Source: Streptomyces hyderabadensis (GTDB lineage: Bacteria > Actinomycetota > Actinomycetes > Streptomycetales > Streptomycetaceae). Taken from it: 64,000 nt of DNA. The stretch covers positions 186,001 to 250,000 of the forward strand of contig NZ_JAIOJZ010000002.1 in assembly GCF_020404845.1 (NCBI RefSeq), read 5' to 3'. Made by a program: the position numbers and the translations under genes. Of this stretch, positions 1 through 8,369 are shown in pieces (positions within the stretch are counted from its first letter, which is position 1; each line of letters opens with the position of its first letter). The notes beneath the pieces were generated by a model. It made no database searches, was not told where the DNA came from, and saw nothing but the letters and a program-made list of their open reading frames with translations.

Positions 1-524
1 GTGAGGTCCCCGGCGCCGAGCTTGTCGACGATGCCGAGCGAGAACAGCAGCCCGGCGCTGGGCCCGCCGACGTCCTCCAGACGGAGCTCGACGTCGACGT
101 CGTCCTGGTCCATCCGGAGGTACCGCAGCGCGGCCGCGGTGGCGGAGTCCTGGGACTCCTTCATCTGCTCCTGGTTGTACTGCTCGATCTCGCTCACGTC
201 GTCGCCGCTCGGGTAGACGGCGTCGCGCGGCATCACGGCCCGGTCGGTGTCGAACCAGCTGCCGAGCACGTCCCCGAGGTGGATGCTCGCGTCCGGCCCG
301 GTCGCCTCGATCGTCGTCATCCGCAGCTGCCCGCTGGTCTCGTGCGTCGGCGCGCCGCTGATCGTGATCACCTCGGCCCCCTGGTTCTCGCCCAGCACGT
401 CGGCCGTCAGCCCCGGCCGCGCCACGGAGAACGGCAACGGCGCGAACACGGCGGTCGCGAGCAGCGCCACGACGGGCACACCACAGACGGCGAGGAACTG
501 GGGACGCGTGAGACGAGAGAGCAC
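1..524 (-). CDS. S16 (Lon-type) protease-like membrane protein, 3' end outside window
   Basis: Reading leftward from a GTG at 524 gives 174 codons with no stop before the window edge. Residues about 9-31 form one N-terminal membrane segment, followed by a predicted extracytoplasmic region. The motif GGPSAGLLFSLGI places the likely catalytic serine of the S16 Ser-Lys dyad at residue 156; the lysine would lie beyond the edge. The layout resembles YlbL-type secreted Lon-like proteins, but the serine motif follows directly after about 150 residues, so no PDZ domain is visible before it. A role in envelope protein processing is inferred from the family. No strong ribosome binding site precedes the GTG. 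The family call is good; the exact start is less sure. Confidence 0.8.
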   Translation of the reverse strand, partial: MLSRLTRPQFLAVCGVPVVALLATAVFAPLPFSVARPGLTADVLGENQGAEVITISGAPTHETSGQLRMTTIEATGPDASIHLGDVLGSWFDTDRAVMPRDAVYPSGDDVSEIEQYNQEQMKESQDSATAAALRYLRMDQDDVDVELRLEDVGGPSAGLLFSLGIVDKLGAGDL

Positions 525-581
525 GAAGTCAATCTAACGTGGCGCGATTCCCGGGGCACCGACACCCGGGCACGCCCCGTC

Positions 582-1250
582 TCACCGCAGTGCCTCCGCC
601 ACCTCTCGGGCCGCGTGCATGACGCGTTCGCCCACGCGCTCGGGGACGACGTCCGCCAGCATCACCACGCCGACGCTGCCCTCGACGCCCGTGACGCCGA
701 GCAGGGGGGCCGCCGCGCCGCAGGCGCCGGCCTCCAGTTCGCCGTGGGTGAGGGTGTAGCCGGGGGCGTCCGGGTCCTCGCCGGAGGGCCGGGGAGGGCG
801 GCGGGCGGCGAGGATGGCCTTGCCGGCGGCGCCCCGTTCCAGGGGGTGGCGGAAGCCCGCGCGGTAGGCGACGTGGTAGTCCGTCCAGGTCGGCTCCACG
901 ACGGCCACGGCCAGGGCCTCCGCGCCGTCCACCAGGGTCAGGTGGGCCGTCGCCCCTATGTCCTCGGCGAGCGCGCGCAGGGCCGGCATCGCGGCCTCCC
1001 GGACCAGGGGGTGCACCTGGCGGCCGAGGCCCAGTACGCCGAGGCCGACGCGGGCGCGGCCGCCCAGGTCGCGGCGTACGAGTGCGTGCTGCTCCAGCGT
1101 GGCGAGCAACCGGTACACGACGGTCCGGTTGACGCCCAGTTTGTGGGACAGCTCGGTGACGGTCAGTCCGTGGTCCGTATCGGCCAGCAGTTTGAGGACC
1201 CGCAGGCCCCTGTCGAGCGTCTGAGAGGTCTCCGCGGTCACGACGCCCAC
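582..1250 (-). CDS. IclR-family transcriptional regulator
   Basis: 222 residues. The N-terminal winged helix-turn-helix (residues about 9-62, TVTELSHKLGVNRTVVYRLL) is typical of IclR proteins. The C-terminal effector domain is recognisable (HPLVREAAMPALRALAEDIG, then RHPLERGAAGKAILA) but shorter than the usual 250-residue family length, with a reduced effector pocket. It should be a cytoplasmic DNA-binding regulator that responds to a small molecule; nothing in the window identifies the ligand. The gene stands alone between the S16 protease gene and the helicase gene, all on the minus strand. The 296 bp upstream (1251-1546) contain no further gene; I see no clear operator there. Confidence 0.88.
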   Translation of the reverse strand: MGVVTAETSQTLDRGLRVLKLLADTDHGLTVTELSHKLGVNRTVVYRLLATLEQHALVRRDLGGRARVGLGVLGLGRQVHPLVREAAMPALRALAEDIGATAHLTLVDGAEALAVAVVEPTWTDYHVAYRAGFRHPLERGAAGKAILAARRPPRPSGEDPDAPGYTLTHGELEAGACGAAAPLLGVTGVEGSVGVVMLADVVPERVGERVMHAAREVAEALR

Positions 1251-1546
1251 TCCTTAGTGGTGAGGTCGGCGGCCCTCCTCGCGGCGGATGCGTCACCGAG
1301 TCCCGTCAGTGACGCGCTTCAGAGGCCGCCGATCGGCTGACGGCCCGGCGCCTTGTCCCGGACCCAGTCGCTTCACGGCTGCGCTCCGCGGCGGCGCTGC
1401 CACGGGGCGTGTGCGTAGCGGGACAGTAACTACCAGGTCCGCTCAGCGGAAGGCTCCGTCCAGAATCCGGGCGCCAACCGTTATCAACCGACGGTGTTTG
1501 TCCCGGTACGTACCGCGCACGCGCACGACCACCGGTGGCCCCCGCG

Positions 1547-3343
1547 TCACTTCATGCGCGTCGCCCACTCCTGGACCTTGGCGATGCGCTGGCGGAGCTG
1601 TCCGCCGGTCGCCTCGGCGCTGGGCGGGCCGCCGCACACGCGGCGCAGCTCGGTGTGGATCACGCCGTGCGGTTTGCCGCTCTGGTGGACGTAGGCGCCG
1701 ACCATGGTGTTGAGCTGCTTGCGCAGCTCCATCAGCTCCTTGTGGGAGACCACCGGGCGCCGCTCGGCGGGCAGTTCGAGCAGGTCGGCCTCTTCGTCGG
1801 GCTTCTTGCGGCTGTGCGCGATCTGCCGGGCCTGCCGCTTCTGCAGGAGCAGTTGCACCTGGTCGGGCTCCAGCAGGCCCGGGATGCCGAGGTAGTCCTG
1901 CTCCTCCTCGCTGCCCGGGTGAGCCTGCATCCCGAACTCGGCGCCGTTGTACATGACCCGGTCGAAGGTGGCCTCGGACTCCAGCGCCTCGAAGGCGAAC
2001 TGCTCCTGCTCGCCGGTGTCCTCGTCCTGCTCCCGGTTCGCCTCGTCCATCTCCTTCTCGGACTCGGCGTAGGGGTCCTCCTCGCCCTCCTTCTTGGGCT
2101 TGTCCAGGACGTGGTCGCGCTCGCGCTCCATCTCGTTGGCGAAGGTGAGCAGGTCCGGGACGGTGGGCAGGAAGACGGAGGCGGTCTCGCCGCGCCGCCG
2201 GGACCGTACGAAACGGCCGACGGCCTGGGCGAAGAAGAGCGGGGTGGAGATGGTGGTCGCGTAGACGCCGACCGCGAGGCGGGGGACGTCGACGCCCTCG
2301 GACACCATGCGGACGGCGACCATCCACCGGTCGGTGCCCCGGCTGAAGGTGTCGATGTTCTTCGAGGCCCCGGCGTCGTCGGACAGCACGACGGTGGCCT
2401 TGTCGCCGGTGATCTCGCGGATCAGCTTGGCGTAGGCGCGGGCGGAGTCCTGGTCGGCGGCGATGACGAGCGCCCCGGCGTCCGGGATGGCCTTCCTGAC
2501 CTCGGTCAGCCGCTGGTCGGCGGCGCGCAGCACGGCCGGCATCCACTCGCCGCGGGGGTCCAGCGCGGTGCGCCAGGCCTGGCTGACGGCGTCCTTGGTC
2601 ATCGGCTCGCCGAGCCGCGCCGCGATCTCGTCGCCCGCCTTCGTCCGCCAGCGCATGTTGCCGCTGTAGCTCATGAAGATGACGGGCCGGACCACGCCGT
2701 CGGCGAGCGCCGAGCCGTAGCCGTAGGTGTAGTCGGCGGCGGAGCGGCGGATGCCGTCGTTGCCCTCCTCGTACGCCACGAAGGGGATCGGGTTGGTGTC
2801 CGAGCGGAAGGGCGTGCCGGTGAGCGCGAGGCGGCGGGTGGCGGGCTCGAACGCCTCCAGGCAGGCCTCGCCCCAGGACTTGGAGTCACCGGCGTGGTGG
2901 ATCTCGTCGAGGATGACCAGGGTCTTGCGCTGCTCGACGCGGTTGCGGTGCAGCATGGGGCGGACGCCGACGCCTGCGTAGGTGATGGCGATGCCCTGGT
3001 ACTCGCGGCTGAGCGGGCCAGCGCTGTACTCGGGGTCCAGCTTGATCCCTATCCGCGCCGCGGCCTCGGCCCACTGCTTCTTCAGGTGCTCGGTCGGCGC
3101 GACCACGGTCACCTGCTGCACGACGTGGTGGTGCAGCAGCCAGGACGCCAGCGTCAGCGCGAAGGTCGTCTTTCCGGCGCCGGGGGTGGCGACGGCCAGG
3201 AAGTCCCGGGGCTGGTCCTGGAGGTACTTCTCCATCGCCCCCTGCTGCCAGGCCCGCAGCTTGCCGGCGGTGCCCCAGGGGGCACGGCCGGGGAAGGCCG
3301 GGGACAGGTGGTGCGAGGTGCTGGAGCTGGCGGTGGTAGTCAC
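1547..3343 (-). CDS. SF2 DEAD/DEAH-box-like DNA/RNA helicase
   Basis: 598 residues. Visible superfamily-2 motifs are: Walker A ATPGAGKTT (52-60), motif II DEIH (146-149), motif III LTGTP (174-178), and motif VI QAVGRFVR (373-380) with following arginines. The N-terminal half resembles the type III restriction/UvrB-like ATPase fold and the second RecA domain ends near residue 395. A very acidic Glu/Asp-rich segment (about 405-455) separates the motor from a C-terminal domain of unknown role. It is an ATP-dependent nucleic-acid translocase of the kind conserved across actinobacteria; its substrate cannot be read from sequence. The gene is monocistronic in appearance. I find no linked methyltransferase, so I do not call it a restriction subunit. 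Confidence 0.88.
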   Translation of the reverse strand: MTTTASSSTSHHLSPAFPGRAPWGTAGKLRAWQQGAMEKYLQDQPRDFLAVATPGAGKTTFALTLASWLLHHHVVQQVTVVAPTEHLKKQWAEAAARIGIKLDPEYSAGPLSREYQGIAITYAGVGVRPMLHRNRVEQRKTLVILDEIHHAGDSKSWGEACLEAFEPATRRLALTGTPFRSDTNPIPFVAYEEGNDGIRRSAADYTYGYGSALADGVVRPVIFMSYSGNMRWRTKAGDEIAARLGEPMTKDAVSQAWRTALDPRGEWMPAVLRAADQRLTEVRKAIPDAGALVIAADQDSARAYAKLIREITGDKATVVLSDDAGASKNIDTFSRGTDRWMVAVRMVSEGVDVPRLAVGVYATTISTPLFFAQAVGRFVRSRRRGETASVFLPTVPDLLTFANEMERERDHVLDKPKKEGEEDPYAESEKEMDEANREQDEDTGEQEQFAFEALESEATFDRVMYNGAEFGMQAHPGSEEEQDYLGIPGLLEPDQVQLLLQKRQARQIAHSRKKPDEEADLLELPAERRPVVSHKELMELRKQLNTMVGAYVHQSGKPHGVIHTELRRVCGGPPSAEATGGQLRQRIAKVQEWATRMK

Positions 3344-3487
3344 GGTCTCCGAAGGGGGTAGAGCGGCTCGGCCACGTATGACAACCGGGCCACCCTACCG
3401 GCGGGCCGCCGCGATCACCGTGCGCACGGGGGCGGGTCACCCCCGGGTGGGACGGACGTCACAGCCGCCCCGCCCGCCGCACGGCAC

Positions 3488-4939
3488 TCACTTCTCCCGC
3501 ACCCGCGTCGCCACCCACGCCCCCACCAGCGCCACCGCCGCCATCGGCAGGAACACCGCCGCGAACGCGGCCGGGTGGGAGCCGGTGGCCTCGGTGGCCG
3601 CGTGGCTGACGGTGCCCCCGCCGAGGGCGGCGAAGGCCGCGCCGCCGACGGAGAGCAGCACGACGTTGGAGAGGCCGTCGGAGATCTGGAGGGCGGCGGA
3701 GTTGGTGCCGGCCTCCTCGGGGGCGGAGAGCTTGAGCAGCAGCACGCTGGTGGAGGAGATCACCAGGCCCATGCCGAAGCAGCCGAAGGCCCAGGCGACG
3801 GCCACCGTCCAGGCGGGGACGGCGTCGATCAGCACACTGGGCGCCGTGGTGATGGCCGCCGCGACCAGGAGCATGCCGAGGGCCATCAGACGCTCCCGGT
3901 GCGGCTCCAGTCGTGGCCGGGACTGCAGCCACGAACCCGCCGCCCAGGTCGCGCCGCCGGCCGCGAGGGAGAGCCCGGCCAGGGTCGGGCTGAGTCCGCG
4001 CTGGGTGACCAGCATCAGCGGGACGAAGGACTCGGCGGCGATGAAGGACCCCGCGGCCACCCCGCGCAGCAGCACCACGGAGGGCAGTCCGCGCACCGCC
4101 CGGTAGGTGCCGCGCGGCAGCAGGCCGAGCACGGCGGGCACGAGCAGCGCCACACCCACGGCGCCCGGCAGCAGGGCGATCGGGCGCAGGTCCTGGGCGG
4201 CGTACTGGAGCAGGCCCGCGCCCAGCGAGATGGCGAGGGCGAGGCGGATCCGGCGGCCGTCGAAGGAGGCCGGCGCCTGTCCACCGCCCACGGGGCCGGA
4301 CGCGCGGCGGCGTATCTGCGGCAGCGCGAGGGCGAGCGGGGCGACGACCAGTACCGGGATGCCGACGAACACCCAGCGCCAGCCGAGGTGTTCGGTCACC
4401 GCGCCGGAGGCCAGCGGGCCGACGACGGACGGGACCACCCAGCCCGCCGCGAAGGCCGCCATGATCGCGGGCCGCAGCCGCTCGGGGTAGGCCCGTCCGA
4501 CGACGACGTACAGCGCGACGATGACCAGCCCGCCGCCGAGCCCCTGCACGGCCCGGCCGAGGATGAACAGCCACATCGTCCCCGCCGTCCCGGACAGCAC
4601 GAGCCCGGCCGCGAAGGCGGCGATGCCGGTCGTCAGCGGGGCCAGCGGCCCGCGCCGGTCCGACCACTGGCCGGAGAGCACCATCCCGAACAGACTCGTC
4701 GTGAAGTACCCCGAGAACGCGAACGCGTACAACGACACCCCGTCCAGCTCCCGCGCCGCCACCGGCATCGCGGTGCCGACCGCCGTCGCCTCGAAGGCGA
4801 TCAGCACGACGACGGAGACGATGCCGATGCTCAGCGCCCGGTAGGCACGGCTCAGCACGGTCTCGGCCGGGGCGGCGGGGGCGAGGGAGGGCTCGGCGGG
4901 GACGGCGACGTCGGTGTCGCGGGGCTCAGGGACGGTCAT
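3488..4939 (-). CDS. MFS drug-exporter-like transporter
   Basis: 483 residues from ATG at 4939. A longer frame runs upstream to 5092, but that part overlaps the tRNA promoter region and reads as an arginine-rich shadow. The protein is mostly transmembrane helices. MFS motif A is GQWSDRRGPLAP after TM2, and a motif-C-like stretch (GWVVPSVVGPLASG) in TM5 is typical of antiporter-type exporters. This suggests proton-driven efflux of a hydrophobic compound from the cytoplasm; the substrate is unknown. The start lies about 55 bp from the left arm of the tRNA-Cys duplication, so its promoter probably overlaps that repeat. Confidence 0.85.
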   Translation of the reverse strand: MTVPEPRDTDVAVPAEPSLAPAAPAETVLSRAYRALSIGIVSVVVLIAFEATAVGTAMPVAARELDGVSLYAFAFSGYFTTSLFGMVLSGQWSDRRGPLAPLTTGIAAFAAGLVLSGTAGTMWLFILGRAVQGLGGGLVIVALYVVVGRAYPERLRPAIMAAFAAGWVVPSVVGPLASGAVTEHLGWRWVFVGIPVLVVAPLALALPQIRRRASGPVGGGQAPASFDGRRIRLALAISLGAGLLQYAAQDLRPIALLPGAVGVALLVPAVLGLLPRGTYRAVRGLPSVVLLRGVAAGSFIAAESFVPLMLVTQRGLSPTLAGLSLAAGGATWAAGSWLQSRPRLEPHRERLMALGMLLVAAAITTAPSVLIDAVPAWTVAVAWAFGCFGMGLVISSTSVLLLKLSAPEEAGTNSAALQISDGLSNVVLLSVGGAAFAALGGGTVSHAATEATGSHPAAFAAVFLPMAAVALVGAWVATRVREK

Positions 4940-4993
4940 GGTCGCCAGAGTAAGGGCCAAGGCCCGCCTTGACCCCTGTCGGGAGACCGGGCG

Positions 4994-5169
4994 GGACCGG
5001 GACCTTGGTCGTACGACCCGCCGGGCCCGGAGGGCGTTGATGAACGACGTGTGGCAGTCGTGTTGCGGCCCGCCCGGATCCCTTGGGCACATCCCCGGCC
5101 CCGGCCTACCGTCGAGTCACCGAGTCACAGACCCGGCCGTGTGCCCGAGCGGTTGAGGGGCTCGCCTGC
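4994..5169 (+). repeat. Left copy of tRNA-Cys promoter/5' half direct repeat
   Basis: This segment is duplicated in the same orientation at 8780-8953. The last 118 bp (5052-5169 versus 8836-8953) differ at only two positions; the outer 55 bp are recognisably similar but diverged. The repeat ends inside the anticodon loop of the tRNA (…CTCGCCTGC), where the two copies part completely. It forms the left boundary of a 3.8 kb accessory segment. Confidence 0.85.
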
Positions 5170-5235
5170 GCTGCATTCATCAGCGAGCTCCGCTCGCGGG
5201 GAGTTACGCGGGTTCGACTCCCGCCCCGGTCTGCG
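5135..5235 (+). pseudogene. Disrupted tRNA-Cys-like gene
   Basis: The 5' half is identical to the intact tRNA-Cys at 8919. The anticodon loop sequence AAAGC is replaced by 31 nt (5170-5200), a net gain of 26 nt. The T arm is intact (stem GCGGG/CCCGC at 5208-5224) and the 3' acceptor strand (5225-5231) still pairs with the 5' strand except one U-C mismatch. The encoded CCA is replaced by GCG. The insert leaves a CTCGC/GCGAG anticodon stem around a 17-nt loop, then a CTCC…GGAG stem like a long variable arm. It is most simply a broken tRNA; a transcribed tRNA-like RNA is not excluded. Confidence 0.65.
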
Positions 5236-5267
5236 GCCGCCTGACCAGGCGAGCGAGCGGGCAGCAG

Positions 5268-6038
5268 TCAAGCAGCGGACAGCAAAAGGCCTTGGTCCGA
5301 GGCAAGTCTCCGCATGCGGGCTGCCACCTCCCGCGGGCCGAGCGCCGCCACGGCCGACAGCGCACTCAGCCTCCGACTGGAAGACCAGATACCGGTCGTC
5401 GGCGGCTGGAACGGCATGACCACTATGCCCTCGGCGGCGAATGGAGCCGGGTCGAGGTAGGTCACTCCCCCGGTCCCGCACGCGTACGCGCGGGCACCGG
5501 TCACGGCACAAAGGTCGGCAAGCCGCTGAGAGCGTCCCGGCCTGGAGGGCAGGTCGCTGCTGATCAGGACTTGGCCCTGCCAGCCGAGGGAGTCCAGCAA
5601 CATGCGGGTGGAGACCGTGGCGACGGCGGCGATCCTCCCCGTGTCGAAGGCGTCCAGCACCCCGTCCAGCAGTTCGGCGAGGGCCGACCAGTGTGGGCCG
5701 GCTCCGTAGTACTGGCGCAGCATCCCCATGGTCTTCCGGCGGGCCCTGCCGGGATCGACGATCAACGCGTCCCGGATGAGAGTCGGCCTGCCCTGGGGAA
5801 GACGAGTGGGGACGGTGAGCCACTGCTGGCGGCTCGGTGCATCGAGGGCGCCGAGGCGTGCTCGGTGCTGGTAGTCGCGGCGGGCGAACTGCACGTCGTC
5901 CAGGACGATCCAGTAGTCCGCCGCGAAGAGCTTGGCCAGTGTGGCCAGTCTCGGGAACAGGTTGGGCTGGTGAACCGCGCACAGCCCGCCCGGTTCCGGC
6001 AGGTCAGGAAGCGATGAGGCGGCTGGTGAAGCCGTCAC
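5268..6038 (-). CDS. WbqC-like family protein
   Basis: 256 residues from GTG at 6038, which overlaps the end of the YdcF gene by about 35 bp; the open frame extends further upstream, but inside the YdcF coding region. The N-terminal signature is VHQPNLFPRLATLAKLFAADYWIVLDD written in two parts: VHQPNLFPRL, then DYWIVLDDVQFARRDYQHR. It matches the WbqC family, first noted in polysaccharide gene clusters and of uncertain enzymology. No signal peptide or membrane segment is seen, so it is probably cytoplasmic. It is the last gene of an XRE-YdcF-WbqC operon in the tRNA-bounded island. The start is uncertain because no strong ribosome binding site is visible. Confidence 0.78.
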   Translation of the reverse strand: MTASPAASSLPDLPEPGGLCAVHQPNLFPRLATLAKLFAADYWIVLDDVQFARRDYQHRARLGALDAPSRQQWLTVPTRLPQGRPTLIRDALIVDPGRARRKTMGMLRQYYGAGPHWSALAELLDGVLDAFDTGRIAAVATVSTRMLLDSLGWQGQVLISSDLPSRPGRSQRLADLCAVTGARAYACGTGGVTYLDPAPFAAEGIVVMPFQPPTTGIWSSSRRLSALSAVAALGPREVAARMRRLASDQGLLLSAA

Positions 6039-6672
6039 GGATGAGAGACTCGTACGCTCCACGCACGTCCTCCGGTACTTCCTGCTCAATGGCGAATCCG
6101 AGCTTCGGATACTCGATGACCCGCTGGAGGTCACCGACGAGCATGTCCAGGACGAGCTTCACGTCGCCGATGGACTTCACGTAGTCGTCGAACTCCAGCG
6201 GCTCCGACGCGCAGAGGACCTCGACGTCGGGCCACAACTTGCGAGCGGTCGCGAACGACCTCCGCTCCATGTACGGCTTGGAAACCAACATCACCGTGGT
6301 CGGGGTGATGCCGGCGTCGGTGAGGACCTCGCGGGAGAGGGTGATGTTCTGGCCCGTGTTACCGGCGTTCGGTTCCAGCAGGATCGCCTCGGCGGGGACG
6401 CCCAGGGCGATGGCGTGCTCGCGAAAGTGGACGGCCTCGCCGCGCGGGAAGACCTCGGCGGTGGTAGGGCTGTTGCCGCCGGTGAAGACCAGGGTCGGGA
6501 ACAGCCCCGCGCGGTACAGCTCTGCGGAGTGGGTGGCGACGCCGAGGTCGTGGCTGCCCAGCCCGATCGCCACGTCGGCGGGTCGCAGCTGGTGGTGCAT
6601 CTGGTGGTAGTCCCAGATGAGCGCGGCGCGACGCCACTGGTTCTCGGTGATGGCCTGCTGCTTGTCGCTCAC
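6004..6672 (-). CDS. YdcF (DUF218) family protein
   Basis: 222 residues from GTG at 6672, chosen because AGGGAG lies 7 nt upstream. An alternative GTG at 6690 overlaps the stop of the preceding frame (GTGA). The DUF218 core is clear: ADVAIGLGSHD near the N-terminus, LVFTGGNSPTTAEVFPRGEAVHF, then LLEPNAGNTGQNI, matching the conserved acidic and Asn/Thr positions of YdcF proteins. Family members bind nucleotide-like ligands or act in envelope metabolism; E. coli YdcF binds S-adenosylmethionine. This one has no membrane helix, so it is a soluble version. It sits between the frameshifted XRE regulator and the WbqC-like gene and is translationally coupled to both. Confidence 0.85.
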   Translation of the reverse strand: MSDKQQAITENQWRRAALIWDYHQMHHQLRPADVAIGLGSHDLGVATHSAELYRAGLFPTLVFTGGNSPTTAEVFPRGEAVHFREHAIALGVPAEAILLEPNAGNTGQNITLSREVLTDAGITPTTVMLVSKPYMERRSFATARKLWPDVEVLCASEPLEFDDYVKSIGDVKLVLDMLVGDLQRVIEYPKLGFAIEQEVPEDVRGAYESLIRDGFTSRLIAS

Positions 6673-6686
6673 GCGCTTCTCCCTGG

Positions 6687-7786
6687 TCACCGTCGCCGGG
6701 GGCCGATCGGCCCCTCTTTCATGGCCTTGATGCCCTCGATACTGCGCAGTTGGTGCACGAGTCCGTACCGCGCGGCTGTGCGGGTGGCTTGATCGAGGAC
6801 CTGGAGCCCATCATCCCGCGTCGCTGTGTCGGAGAGCAGGACGTGGCCGTGGGCGGTGTCCAGCCGTACGCGTTGCATCGGCGAGTCGGTGGTCCCGCTG
6901 CTGCGGGCGATGTCGATGAGTGCAGGGCCTGGGTGAGGTCGCCGGCGCCACGGCGGGCAAGGGCGAGTTTCTGGTGGGCCACCGACCAGTCGTCGGGTTC
7001 GGTGAGGGCCTCGAAGTCTCGGGTCGCGGCCTGCATGACCCGGGTCGCGTAGTCGTGCCGACCGTTCTTGCTCAGCGCCGTGCCCACCCACAGGCGGGCC
7101 CGGGCGCGGTCACGGTGGGAAAGACGGTCGTCGACGGCGAGGCCTTCGTATTGGCGGGCAGCTGCCTCCAGCCTGCCGGACATTTCCGTGACCACCGCAA
7201 GGGAAAGGTCGAGTTGGGCAACACGACGCGGGATGTCGAGCCGGGTGAAGACCGCGCGAGCACCGGCGTAGGAGTGCTGGGCGGAGAGTGGGCCGAGAAC
7301 GGAGCCTTGGTCACGCCTGAGGTCACCGAGCAGTGCCGTCGAGCGGGCAAACAGATACAGCCCCTTGTCATCCAGTCCCTGGGCATCGAACCGCGCCAAC
7401 CAGCGGCTGAGCAGGCTGTCGGCAAAGGCGAAATTCTGACGGGAGAGGGCGACCACCACGCGGTCCAGGTCGTCGGCCCACGATTCGTACTCCCAGGCTC
7501 GGGGTCCGGCTGCAGTGACGCGCCGCCCAGCGCCCTGCACAGTGCTGGCCATCTCGGAGAGGAGAGTCTCGAAGCGCAGGTGGGCAGGAGCGTCCGCACG
7601 TCCGAGGGCGGTGTCGAGGATGGCCTGGGTGTCGGGTCTGGGCTCGGTTTTCGCGCGCTTGCTCTCCCACTTCGAGACCGTAGCGACCGCCACACCGAGG
7701 TGCTCGGCAAAAGCCCGCACGCTCAGACGCAGGGCGAGACGCAGAGCCCTGGCCTCCAGACCGGTCCAGTGGTGCACGGTTGCCAC
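6687..7786 (-). pseudogene. XRE-family regulator with a single-base frameshift
   Basis: Translation from GTG at 7786 (GGAAGGGAG upstream) gives an HTH_XRE domain (residues about 8-60, SVRAFAEHLGVAVATVSKWE) and a long helical, TPR-like region. After residue L-T-Q-A-L-H (near 6920) the frame turns into low-quality arginine/proline-rich sequence and stops at 6719. The expected C-terminus (LIDIARSS…HGHVLLSD…YGLVHQLRSIEGI) continues in another frame and ends at 6687, overlapping the upstream GTG of ydcF. One extra C in CTGCACTCATCGAC would restore a normal protein. It is a recent frameshift, an assembly error, or a truncated regulator. It probably controlled its own operon. Confidence 0.75.
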
Positions 7787-7835
7787 GTCTCGCTCCCTTC
7801 CACCGCCATCGAAGCAGATGCCGGGGAAAGGGCGG

Positions 7836-7857
7836 GACGGAAGTAGGACGAAAGTAG
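7836..7857. promoter_or_regulatory. Tandem 11-bp direct repeat, candidate XRE operator
   Basis: GACGGAAGTAG is followed immediately by GACGAAAGTAG (one mismatch), 50 bp upstream of the XRE start and within the 154-bp divergent region shared with the gene at 7941. One-helical-turn tandem repeats are a plausible binding site for the local regulator; this is inference from position only. Confidence 0.4.
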
Positions 7858-7940
7858 AACAACGGGTGATTGGCCAGGAGTTCGACGACCTCCATGCTCA
7901 GGAACGTCACCACGTGTCGGCCCTTTGGACGGTCTCTCCC

Positions 7941-8369
7941 ATGGAACCCCTCACGGAACATCGCCTGGTCAGCGGACCTGTCGTCTACGGATTTCTGCGG
8001 CTGGTGCGCGTCTCCGACGCCCGGAGGGAGGCGCTGGTCGCCTCGCTCGCCGATTACTCCCGCGGCCACGAGCTGACGTTGTCCGGCATCTTCGCCGAAC
8101 GCATCGCAGGCGCCGGCCCCGGCTCAGCCCCCTTCACCGGCCTGCTGGACGCGTTGGCCCTGCCGGACGTCTACGGCGTGCTCGCCCCGGCCCTGTCGCA
8201 CCTTGGCCCCAGGGCGATGGCCGCTGAACGAGGCCGACGCATCGAGGCCGTCGGGTCCCGGCTGCTGCTGGTTCGCCGATCCCGCCCCACATGCCCGTCG
8301 GCCACCTCCATCACGGTGGCCCACTGCCACAGCCCGGAAGCCGTCCGCCTCCTGGAGACCGAGTCATGA
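7941..8369 (+). CDS. Resolvase-fold-like hypothetical protein
   Basis: 142 residues from ATG at 7941. The N-terminus (PVVYGFLRLV, then a helix RREALVASLADYSRGHEL and TLSGIFAERI) resembles the catalytic domain of serine recombinases, which begins with a YxR strand and continues with an E-rich strand. The catalytic serine motif is not present and there is no DNA-binding domain. Similar short proteins occur in Streptomyces next to GHKL ATPase genes, as here. The stop overlaps the next start as ATGA, so the two are co-translated. It is divergent from the XRE operon. The function is unknown and the fold assignment is tentative. Confidence 0.6.
   Translation: MEPLTEHRLVSGPVVYGFLRLVRVSDARREALVASLADYSRGHELTLSGIFAERIAGAGPGSAPFTGLLDALALPDVYGVLAPALSHLGPRAMAAERGRRIEAVGSRLLLVRRSRPTCPSATSITVAHCHSPEAVRLLETES

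Noticed and set aside
1547..3343. Helicase as part of a type III restriction system
   Set aside because: The motor looks similar, but there is no endonuclease motif or adjacent methyltransferase.
5125..5982. A protein of 285 codons ending across the broken tRNA
   Set aside because: Its C-terminus is merely the translated tRNA complement, a well-known artefact, and it overlaps the WbqC gene in another frame.
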